Positions 17,569-25,235 of a stretch of DNA of 64,000 nt are shown in pieces. Every line of letters begins with the position of its first letter. The stretch's first letter is position 1. Source of the stretch: Eubacterium callanderi (GTDB lineage: Bacteria > Bacillota > Clostridia > Eubacteriales > Eubacteriaceae); the NCBI RefSeq assembly GCF_900142645.1, contig NZ_FRBP01000002.1, positions 248,001 to 312,000 on the forward strand. Reading direction: 5' to 3'. The translations under genes and the position numbers were made by a program. Below the pieces are notes generated by a model. That model was not told the origin of the DNA. It worked only from the letters and a program-made list of their open reading frames with translations, and did not search any database.

Positions 17569-18942
17569 TCATACCACGGGGGTTTTCCAACGCCCCAGTC
17601 TTAAATAAATGATCTCTGCCACAACAGAAACCAGAGTGGCTGCCGGCGCCGCCAGACCAATGGCCATTAGACTGCCAGACAGTGTCACACTTAAAATCCA
17701 TGCCAGCGGCAGGCGGACAAGCAGGGACGCCGCCACACCGTTAACCATTGAAAAAGCTGTTCGTCCACAGCCGTTAAAAAAACCAAGAAAGCAGAAACCA
17801 AAGGCAACAAGCATAAAATCAATACTGAAGGTTCTCAGATAGGCTGTTCCGGCCGAAATAACTGCCGGTTCCGCTCTAAAAATCTGTAAAACAGACGCTG
17901 GAAAAACCTGGGCCCAGATAAAAAAAGGGATTGAACAGAGCAGTGACATCACAATACTGGCGAAAAGAGATTTCTTCGCGCGGTCAGGCTGCCCTGCTCC
18001 AATATTCTGAGCTGCAATGGCCGCGATAGCCCCCGAAAAGGCGCTGGCCGGAAGCATGGCAAAAGCGTCAAATTTTCCCGCAATACCAACCGCGGCGGCT
18101 GCAACAACTCCCATCGTATTGATGATAGCTGTAATAAACAAAAAGGAAATCTGCAGTAAAGTCTCCTGCAAAGATACCGGAATCCCTACCTTCAGAAGCC
18201 GTTCAGCCTTGTCTCTGTAAATCCTGAAGTTGTCTTTTTTAAATTTAAAAATAAAACTTTTCCGGTTCAGATAAACAATGGCCAGGATCATACTGACTCC
18301 CTGTGAACCGGCTGTTGCCAGGGCAGCCCCCGCCGCGCCCATTTTCAGGCCGCCTACCAGCAGTAAGTCAAAAACGATGTTAAACACACAGGCTGCCGCA
18401 ATAAAATACAATGGGCTTTTAGAGTCGCCCAGACCTCTGAGCATTGCCGCCAAAGCATTATAACCAAAGATAAAAAAGATTCCGCAGGCACAAATCCGAA
18501 CATAATCCATGGCCGAGGCAAAGGATTCCGCCGGTGTCTTCAGCAAACCCAAAAACGGCGCGGCCAGCAGAAACAATGCCAATGTCATTAGAAGCGCAGC
18601 GATGGCAAAAAGCGTCAGCATGGTACTGATGGTCTCAACGGTATCTTTTTCTCTGCCACCGCCATAATACTGGGCAATAATGATGGTGCCGCCCATGGTC
18701 AGCCCGGCTACAAAGCTTATGACAATCTGCATCATCTGTGTTCCGATGGAAACTGCCGCGACCACAGCTGCGTCATTAAACCAGCCAACGACCATCATAT
18801 CCACCGCGCCATAGAGGGCCTGGATAAAATTGGCCATGAGGTAGGGCAGCGCAAACACTGCCAGTGTTTTATAGATATTGCCTTTTGTCAGATTTTGTAC
18901 TCGCTGTTCCAAATGCCTGTCCCCCAAACGATTCATAAACAA
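17569..18942 (-). CDS. MATE family efflux transporter (first of two)
   Basis: A 457-residue, 12-helix multidrug and toxin extrusion protein driven by an H+ or Na+ gradient. The repeated GxxxG-rich helices and the N-terminal pattern with MVVGWFND are typical. The C-terminus ends in KTPVV just before ylmH. It shares family but not close sequence with the MATE gene at 29421-30749. No regulator gene is adjacent. The substrate cannot be inferred. Confidence 0.9.
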   Translation of the reverse strand: MFMNRLGDRHLEQRVQNLTKGNIYKTLAVFALPYLMANFIQALYGAVDMMVVGWFNDAAVVAAVSIGTQMMQIVISFVAGLTMGGTIIIAQYYGGGREKDTVETISTMLTLFAIAALLMTLALFLLAAPFLGLLKTPAESFASAMDYVRICACGIFFIFGYNALAAMLRGLGDSKSPLYFIAAACVFNIVFDLLLVGGLKMGAAGAALATAGSQGVSMILAIVYLNRKSFIFKFKKDNFRIYRDKAERLLKVGIPVSLQETLLQISFLFITAIINTMGVVAAAAVGIAGKFDAFAMLPASAFSGAIAAIAAQNIGAGQPDRAKKSLFASIVMSLLCSIPFFIWAQVFPASVLQIFRAEPAVISAGTAYLRTFSIDFMLVAFGFCFLGFFNGCGRTAFSMVNGVAASLLVRLPLAWILSVTLSGSLMAIGLAAPAATLVSVVAEIIYLRLGRWKTPVV

Positions 18943-18993
18943 TCTTTTCTATTATAGCTAAAAACGCAAATGTTCTCAAGCTAAAACATACGA

Positions 18994-19019
18994 CAAAAAA
19001 ACCGGTGTTCCATCACCGG
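18994..19019 (-). terminator. Intrinsic terminator of the division-gene operon
   Basis: CCGGTG (19002-19007) pairs with CACCGG (19014-19019). On the minus strand it is followed by a run of T (18994-19001). It lies downstream of the gene at 19049. Confidence 0.85.
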
Positions 19020-19048
19020 CTTTTCACATTAAACCTTTTTCCTTTAGC

Positions 19049-19414
19049 TCACTCCATATATTCGAGGATCTCATAGGATTCTGACTTTGACAACTCAAAA
19101 ACGAACTCTCCCCTTCCGTTCTCTGTCATCCCCAAACGAAAACCAATGCGTTTATCTGCCGTTGTGACGATAAGCTTTTCCTCATCTTCATCCAGCAGCG
19201 TCAGATTTTCATTCCGATAGACGACCATTGTCTTAATCTGCATGACCTTTTCCAAATCTTCATAACGGACCATTTTGGTAAAATTACCATAGCTGCTTTG
19301 CCTGAAACCCGGCGGCGCCTTATTACCATCTACGATTAATTTAAATGTATCCGGCATAATCTCCTGACACTTAAAGGTTTCACCATGATACAAAGCATAT
19401 TGCCCTGAGCGCAT
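19049..19414 (-). CDS. Unknown 121-residue protein in the sepF operon
   Basis: I do not recognise this protein. The ATG at 19414 follows a near-perfect AGGAGGTGA site, so it is clearly translated; longer readings upstream are not supported. It is soluble, mixed alpha/beta in character, with no signal peptide or membrane segment. It lies 103 bp downstream of yggT and is followed by a terminator, so it may be the last gene of the yggS-sepF-yggT unit. Co-location suggests a division or envelope role, but this is only context. Confidence 0.7.
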   Translation of the reverse strand: MRSGQYALYHGETFKCQEIMPDTFKLIVDGNKAPPGFRQSSYGNFTKMVRYEDLEKVMQIKTMVVYRNENLTLLDEDEEKLIVTTADKRIGFRLGMTENGRGEFVFELSKSESYEILEYME

Positions 19415-19517
19415 ATTTTGTTCACCTCCTTTCATGTATAATAGAAGATTTTTATGTATTCGTTTTCTTTCAAGCTTTAAATGAAACCGTCTGTCCATGG
19501 CGGCAGACGGTTATATG

Positions 19518-19787
19518 CTAAAAAATCGCTTTAATCAGCATTTGATATAAAGGATAAATGATAAACTGAAGCAACACCACGGCCGCAATCCCAGAAAAAT
19601 CAATGGGACCAATGACTGCAAAACGGCGCAGCGGTGACAAGATTGGCTCGGTTAAGCCATAAATCAGTTTCACGATCGGATTATCCGGGCTGGGATTAAA
19701 CCAGCTCATCAGAATATTCGCTACAATCAGGAGCGTGATCAACTCAACAAGATAACGACCGGCAACAATTAAAATACTTTCGATCAT
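19518..19787 (-). CDS. yggT: YggT family membrane protein
   Basis: An 89-residue protein with two hydrophobic helices around the family motif SWFNPSPDNPI and the LSPLRRF segment. YggT/YlmG proteins are linked to envelope or division complexes, and the gene is adjacent to sepF in most Firmicutes. Here it starts two bases after the sepF stop. Length and motif are typical. Confidence 0.92.
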   Translation of the reverse strand: MIESILIVAGRYLVELITLLIVANILMSWFNPSPDNPIVKLIYGLTEPILSPLRRFAVIGPIDFSGIAAVVLLQFIIYPLYQMLIKAIF

Positions 19788-19789
19788 TC

Positions 19790-20281
19790 CTATTTATCAT
19801 CATCCCAGTTTAAAATAGGGGTAATTGTATCACTCTCGTCTTTTTCCATGCTTGTGGAAACAGAAACCTGTTTTGGCGCAAGGATAAAAACATTATCGGC
19901 TATACGGTTGATAGAACCTTCCAGAGCAAAAACCGCTCCGTTAAGGAAATCAAAAATTTTCTGTCCATCTTCGTATTCTGTATTTTTGAGATTGACAACA
20001 ACCGTCTTATCTGCCTTGATTTTATTGACGATCCCTGGCGCGTCTTCAAAACGTTCGGGGTCTAAAACCAAAACCTCCGGACCATCGCCAATACCGACAA
20101 GACCTGTACGTTTCGGGGCAGGTGTTGTTTTCTTTGGCTGAGGTGCATAGGTGTTTCTCGGTTCTTCGACAACTTCTTCTACTTCATCATCATAGTATTC
20201 ATCATCGTAATATTGATCGTCGTCATCCATTTCCATACCGAAAACCTTTATGATTTTATCTTTGAATTTTTCGTTTGCCAT
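19790..20281 (-). CDS. sepF: Cell division protein SepF
   Basis: Membrane-associated protein that tethers and bundles FtsZ. The N-terminal helix (MANEKFKDKIIKVFGME) would serve as the membrane anchor. An acidic linker rich in Asp, Glu and Tyr spans about residues 15-40. The globular domain covers residues 65-150 and contains VVVNLKNTEYEDGQKIFDFL. The 163-residue length is normal. It lies between yggS and yggT as in B. subtilis. Confidence 0.95.
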   Translation of the reverse strand: MANEKFKDKIIKVFGMEMDDDDQYYDDEYYDDEVEEVVEEPRNTYAPQPKKTTPAPKRTGLVGIGDGPEVLVLDPERFEDAPGIVNKIKADKTVVVNLKNTEYEDGQKIFDFLNGAVFALEGSINRIADNVFILAPKQVSVSTSMEKDESDTITPILNWDDDK

Positions 20282-20291
20282 GCTGTTTCTC

Positions 20292-20954
20292 CTAACGATT
20301 AAATATTTTTCTTCCGATCCTTACAATCGTAGCCCCTTCTTCTATAGCGATGGGGTAATCATCCGTCATTCCCATAGACAGATATTGCATTTTAATATTC
20401 TCTCCATGGTATTCTTTTTCTATTGTATCATATAATTCTTTTAAATGCTTAAAAACTTTATGAATTTCATCAGATTTTTTTGTCATAGGCCCTATACACA
20501 TAAGCCCCTGGACCTCAAGATGCGGGCAGTTCCCGACTTCTTTCATAACCATTTCGTATTCCTCAGCCATAAAACCCGATTTGCTGTCCTCTTTCGCAAG
20601 GTTAAACTGGATTAAAACATTTGTTTTAACACCGTGCTTGGCGCTTTCTTTTTCAATGGTTTTTAACAAAGGGACAGAGTGAACTGAATGGATCAGACTG
20701 ACCTTTCCCATCAGGTATTTAACCTTATTGCGCTGCAGATGACCAATAAAATGCCAGCGCACCGGTCCTTTGACCTCATCAACCTTGGCCAGAAATTCCT
20801 GAACCTTATTTTCGCCGAGATCATAAACACCGGCGTCGACAACCGCTTGTGTTTCTTCCACACTGCGGTGCTTGGTCACACCCACCAGCGTTACATTTTC
20901 CGGAATATCTTTTTTAATTGCCGCAATGTTTTCTGCAATGACATTCTCTGTCAT
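20292..20954 (-). CDS. yggS: YggS family PLP-homeostasis protein
   Basis: A single-domain alanine-racemase-fold protein that binds pyridoxal phosphate and buffers its level. The PLP lysine is in VGVTKHRS near residue 28, and YLSMGMTDDYPIAIEEGAT forms the C-terminal phosphate-binding segment with the usual SMGMS sequence changed to SMGMT. It is 220 residues. It lies immediately upstream of sepF and 26 bp after the HlyD-like gene. Confidence 0.94.
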   Translation of the reverse strand: MTENVIAENIAAIKKDIPENVTLVGVTKHRSVEETQAVVDAGVYDLGENKVQEFLAKVDEVKGPVRWHFIGHLQRNKVKYLMGKVSLIHSVHSVPLLKTIEKESAKHGVKTNVLIQFNLAKEDSKSGFMAEEYEMVMKEVGNCPHLEVQGLMCIGPMTKKSDEIHKVFKHLKELYDTIEKEYHGENIKMQYLSMGMTDDYPIAIEEGATIVRIGRKIFNR

Positions 20955-20980
20955 TCTGTTTCACTTCTTTCTCTGAAAAT

Positions 20981-22224
20981 TTATGGATAAACCTTAATGG
21001 TCGTGCCGGAGGACAGTTTCTTATTATTTTCATCGTCCAGCTTTAAAATAGCCATACCCTTATCATATTTATATACTGTTACGGGTGTCAGCTCCTCAAA
21101 ATAGCCCTTTTCAAGCGTTTTTACATAGGTAGCGCCGTCTTTTTTGATAATAGCACTCTGCGGCACCTGAAAACAGCTGAACCGCTCGATATTAACGTCG
21201 GTATTTATCATGATTTCATTGGCAAAAACATTGACATAATCCTTGACAAGCATGACGATTATTTTATTATCACCGTCATCAATAACATCGACCAGATAGC
21301 CCTTGTAGGTATTCTGTCCATTTTCAAAGGAAAGGGTAGGATAGTAACGGAGCTGATCAACCCGCTTGACCAGAAATTTATAATATTCTGTGTTTTTTTC
21401 TGAGCCACGGGTCCCCATATATTCTTCCTTATTGTCCAGCGCTTCCTCTTCGCCTTCCACCGCTTCACTTTTGGGAATCGAAAAAGCAGTGAAGATATGG
21501 TCGTTATTAATAATTTTCAGGGCCGTCTGATTCTCTTTATCAATTTTGCTGGCCGTCTTCAGAAAATTCGTATTGATATAGGGCAGTGCGCTTTCACTGA
21601 CAACTTTTTCCATGGCGTTAAGAGTAGTATAAACATACCCTGAGCCCATCATCTGTAAACCACTTAATGTAATATCTCTTGGCTGACCATCATTTAAACT
21701 CTCGTATACAGCCTTTTGCTGGTTAAGTTCATCCTGGTTTTCTCCCATAAACTGGACAGAATCCACCAGAAATTCCTTTCGCTGCCGGTCGGCCTGACCA
21801 AATTGTGTGGTAATCTTTGCCATTCCCACATAGTTTGCTGTAATTTCATTAATGACTGAAGGCCAGTCATTATAGTATTTATCCGCCATAATCTGATCAA
21901 TGGTATCTGTCTGGTACTTCAGAAAATTCTGATTAACTACCTTTGGAGACTGTGTCAGCGTTTTGTAACCATTGGTTTTTTCTCCTTCGGGCAGTGTTAA
22001 ATCTGCCGCGGAAAAATTATCCAATTCAATATAATCAATGTCTTTAAAAAAGAAAAAATTGGTTTTATAGGCATTGGTATATTCAGAGGTTTCCAACAGC
22101 ATCCGCTGGTTATTCCGGTAAATACCTGCAACGATTATGACGGCAATTAAAAAAAAACGACGCCAATAATCAATTTTCTCCGTTTATTGACCCGTCTCTT
22201 CCATTCCCGTGTAGCTTGACTCAT
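20981..22224 (-). pseudogene. HlyD-like membrane-anchored protein, frame broken at an A9 run
   Basis: An ATG at 22224 with AGGTG upstream begins MSQATREWKRRVNKRRK, a basic N-terminus leading into a membrane helix, but this frame stops in the helix. One base more in the A9 run at 22149-22157 joins it to IAVIIVAGIYRNNQRMLLE and the 373-residue frame down to 20981. The C-terminal part, with AIIKKDGATYVKTLEKGYF, looks like the end of a HlyD or membrane-fusion adaptor. Genes of this type occur next to yggS in related Clostridia. It may be a true mutation, a phase-variable tract read through by slippage, or a sequencing error. Family assignment is moderate. Confidence 0.65.
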
Positions 22225-22282
22225 CTTATTCACCTGTTAGTTTACTTATTTTATATAAATCTCTGATTTTGAATAAAAAAAA

Positions 22283-22359
22283 TGGTCTGAGTGAGAGGAT
22301 TCGAACCTCCGGCCTCGTGAACCCCATTCACGCGCGCTACCAAACTGTGCTACACCCAG
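22283..22359 (-). tRNA. tRNA-Pro (anticodon GGG)
   Basis: A 77-nt cloverleaf on the minus strand. The acceptor CTGGGTG pairs with CACTCAG, discriminator A, and CCA is encoded. The anticodon stem CGTGA/TCACG encloses a loop with GGG at positions 34-36. The T loop is TTCGAAT. Confidence 0.95.
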
Positions 22360-22371
22360 ACATCGAAGATT

Positions 22372-22400
22372 ATTATAGCGGTTTTTATGAAAAATTTCAA
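22372..22400 (-). promoter_or_regulatory. Sigma-A promoter of tRNA-Pro
   Basis: Minus-strand TTGAAA (22395-22400), 17-bp spacer, TATAAT (22372-22377), with the tRNA 5' end 13 nt downstream. Confidence 0.85.
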
Positions 22401-22640
22401 GAGGAAATCTCAATATTTAATAAAATAATAAGAAAAGTATCAAAAAAAGATGGATAATGTGGCTTCGAGCTGCTTCTGAGCCTTTGCCCCACTTTTTATC
22501 GAACAAAATAAAGCGCTACTTATTTAGAGCAAAACTTCCATTTTTATCAATTGACTTATTTTCTTTGTCCGTTAACTCGCTTTCCATCTGGGTATTTAAC
22601 TATTAGCACTCCAAAAGATAAGGAATGGTACCTGTTTAAA

Positions 22641-24068
22641 ATGAAAAATCAACTACTTAACAATACATCAAAAACTTCAAAGCTGACGCTTTTCAGTTTT
22701 TTCGCAATGACAGCGTCAATGGTTATGACAGCGGATAAATACGCGACCTTTGCCTCCTCGGGCTTCTCACTGGCTTTTTTTCTGGTTGCAGGCGGCTTTT
22801 TATGGTTCATACCCGTCTCGCTCTGCGCTGCAGAAATGGCTACCGTTGAAGGATGGGAGGAAGGCGGCGTGTTTACCTGGGTCGGAAAGACCATTGGTGA
22901 ACGCTTTGGCTTTGCAGCCATATTTTTTCAGTGGTTCCAGATTACCATCGGATTCATATCAATGATTTACTTTATCCTTGGCTCATTCTCCTATGTCTTT
23001 AACATACCTGCTTTGGAACAAAATCCTTTCATTAAATTCATTGGTGTTCTGGTGGTTTTCTGGGCCCTGAGCTTATCACAGCTTGGCGGCACAAAATACA
23101 CTGCCATGATCTCAAAAGTCGGCTTTATCGCTGGTATCCTTTTTCCAGTGCTGCTGCTTTTTGGATTAACCGGTGCTTATGTTTCCTCTGGCGGGCCCTT
23201 ACATCTGGAAATGAATGTACATACCCTGATCCCCGATTTTAAGGATGTGGATGATCTGGTGATTTTCGCTTCGTTTATTCTGTCCTTTATGGGCATTGAG
23301 GTTTCAGCCACTCACGTTAACCAGTTAAAAAACCCCAGCCGGAATTACCCTCTGACCATGATTATCTTGGTTGTACTGGCTATTATTTTAAACACCGTAG
23401 GCGGCATTTCCGTCGCAATGGTTGTTCCTGCCCAGAACCTGAGCTACAGCTCGGGGGTCGTACAGACCTTTGAAAATCTGTTCCGCTACTTTAATCCAAA
23501 TATGCTCTGGATGGTCCGTATTCTCGGCGCTATGATTGCCATTGGCGTTATGGCCGAGGTCAGCTCGTGGGTGGTCGGCCCATCGCGTGGTCTTTATGTT
23601 GCAGCCAAGGATAACCTGCTGCCAAAAATTTTTAAAAAGACCAACAGCCGCGGCATTCCCACAAACCTGATTTTAGGTCAGGGGATCATCGTAACGATCT
23701 GGGCTGCTGTCCTGACCTTTGGCGGCGGTGGAAACAACCTTTCATTTTTAACCGCCATTTCACTGTCTGTTGTGATTTATCTAATCACCTACTTTTTATT
23801 CTTCGGTGCTTATTTTATTCTACTCTACAAACATCCAGAATATAAACGCGCCTATCAGATACCCGGCGGACGCCTTGTCAAAACCATTATAGCCAGTGTT
23901 GGGCTATTGATGTCCATTTTCACCTTTGTGGTGACTTTTTTCCCGCCAGACCAGCTGGCGCCTGTCAATTATATCCGGTACGATATGATCCTGATTATCA
24001 GCTTTTTAATCGTACTGGCCCTCCCCTTTCTGCTCTATCATATTGAACGGAAAAAACATAAAAACTAA
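22641..24068 (+). CDS. GadC-like amino acid antiporter (APC family)
   Basis: A 475-residue, 12-helix amino acid transporter. It follows E. coli GadC, the glutamate/GABA antiporter, closely through the whole length: TASMVMTADKY, FATSGFSL-like FASSGFSLAFF, EMATVEGWEEGGVF, GVEASATHVN-like GIEVSATHVNQ and WVVGPSRG. The C-terminal plug that closes GadC at neutral pH is missing; the protein ends shortly after the last helix. Glutamate/GABA exchange is therefore only one possibility. No decarboxylase is nearby; instead D-lactate dehydrogenase follows 17 bp downstream. The ATG at 22641 has AAGGA at a long 15-base distance. Confidence 0.85.
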   Translation: MKNQLLNNTSKTSKLTLFSFFAMTASMVMTADKYATFASSGFSLAFFLVAGGFLWFIPVSLCAAEMATVEGWEEGGVFTWVGKTIGERFGFAAIFFQWFQITIGFISMIYFILGSFSYVFNIPALEQNPFIKFIGVLVVFWALSLSQLGGTKYTAMISKVGFIAGILFPVLLLFGLTGAYVSSGGPLHLEMNVHTLIPDFKDVDDLVIFASFILSFMGIEVSATHVNQLKNPSRNYPLTMIILVVLAIILNTVGGISVAMVVPAQNLSYSSGVVQTFENLFRYFNPNMLWMVRILGAMIAIGVMAEVSSWVVGPSRGLYVAAKDNLLPKIFKKTNSRGIPTNLILGQGIIVTIWAAVLTFGGGGNNLSFLTAISLSVVIYLITYFLFFGAYFILLYKHPEYKRAYQIPGGRLVKTIIASVGLLMSIFTFVVTFFPPDQLAPVNYIRYDMILIISFLIVLALPFLLYHIERKKHKN

Positions 24069-24085
24069 AGAAAGAAGGCACTTAA

Positions 24086-25123
24086 ATGAAAATTGCTTTT
24101 TATGATACAAGACCCTACGATAAACTCTGGTTTGACCCTCTTCTGAAGGACGCAGGCCACGAACCGCGCTATATTGAAAACCGTTTGGATATCCATACTC
24201 TGGAGTATGCCCAGGGCGCTGACGCTATCTGTGTCTTTGTCAACGACAAGGTCACAAAGGAAATCGTAGACCGGCTGTCAGAAATGAACATACACCTCAT
24301 TCTTCTGCGAAGCGCCGGCTATAATAACGTTGACATGAAGGAAGCCTATGAAAAACATATTCGGATTCTCAGGGTGCCGGCCTACTCCCCGGCTGCCGTT
24401 GCAGAATACGCTGCCTCACTGCTGCTGGCGGTTAACCGTAAAACCCATAAAGCCTATGCCCGAACCCGTGACTTCAATTTTAATATTGACGGTCTGACCG
24501 GCATGGATCTCTACGGCAAAACTGCCGGTGTCATTGGCACTGGGCGTATCGGTCAAATGATGATTGATATTTTAAAGGGCTTCCATATGAACATCATCGC
24601 TTACGATGTTTTCCCGAATTCCAAACTGGACATCCAGTACGTACCACTGGAAGAACTGATGGAAAAATCCGATATCATCTCACTCCACTGCCCTCTGACA
24701 GAAGAGACACGGCATATTATCAATGACCAGACCATTGGCATGATGAAGGATGGCGTCATTTTAATCAACACCTCACGCGGGGCGCTGATTGATACTCAGG
24801 CCTTGATTAAAGGGATTAACGCCCATAAAATTGGCGGAGTCGGCATGGATGTCTATGAGGAAGAGGACAGCTATTTCTTTGAAGATTGGTCTGATAAAAT
24901 CATGGATGACCGCGATCTCGCAAGGATCATCACCTTCCCCAATGTCTTACTGACCAGCCATCAGGCCTTTTTAACAACAGAAGCGCTGCACCAGATTGCA
25001 GCTACTACCCTTGAAAACATAAAAGCGTATGAAGACGATGTATTCACCCCCAATGAAATCTGTTATCAGTGTGAAGAAAAAGGGGACTGCCACCGCCGGG
25101 AAAACCATCAAAAATGTTTCTAA
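24086..25123 (+). CDS. ldhA: D-lactate dehydrogenase (2-hydroxyacid dehydrogenase)
   Basis: Reduces pyruvate or a related 2-oxoacid with NADH. The Rossmann motif GVIGTGRIGQM is near residue 150. The catalytic triad is visible as Arg in NTSRGALID, Glu in DVYEEED and His in LTSHQAF. The 345-residue length is normal for fermentative D-LDH. The last 20 residues form a Cys-rich tail (Cys 326, 329, 335, 344). It is probably co-transcribed with the upstream antiporter and is followed by a terminator. Substrate specificity beyond D-2-hydroxyacids cannot be fixed. Confidence 0.88.
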   Translation: MKIAFYDTRPYDKLWFDPLLKDAGHEPRYIENRLDIHTLEYAQGADAICVFVNDKVTKEIVDRLSEMNIHLILLRSAGYNNVDMKEAYEKHIRILRVPAYSPAAVAEYAASLLLAVNRKTHKAYARTRDFNFNIDGLTGMDLYGKTAGVIGTGRIGQMMIDILKGFHMNIIAYDVFPNSKLDIQYVPLEELMEKSDIISLHCPLTEETRHIINDQTIGMMKDGVILINTSRGALIDTQALIKGINAHKIGGVGMDVYEEEDSYFFEDWSDKIMDDRDLARIITFPNVLLTSHQAFLTTEALHQIAATTLENIKAYEDDVFTPNEICYQCEEKGDCHRRENHQKCF

Positions 25124-25139
25124 ACCTGTTAATTACACA

Positions 25140-25180
25140 AGCTCCGAAGGACAGATGACCCTATCGTCCTTCGGCTTGTT
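25140..25180 (+). terminator. Intrinsic terminator after ldhA
   Basis: CCGAAGGAC (25144-25152) pairs with GTCCTTCGG (25166-25174), followed by CTTGTTGCGTTTT. The stem can extend with AAGC/GCTT around a bulge. Confidence 0.75.
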
Positions 25181-25235
25181 GCGTTTTAGATAATCTGTGT
25201 TATAATGGGTGCAACCTTCATCAAGGAGATTTTAT

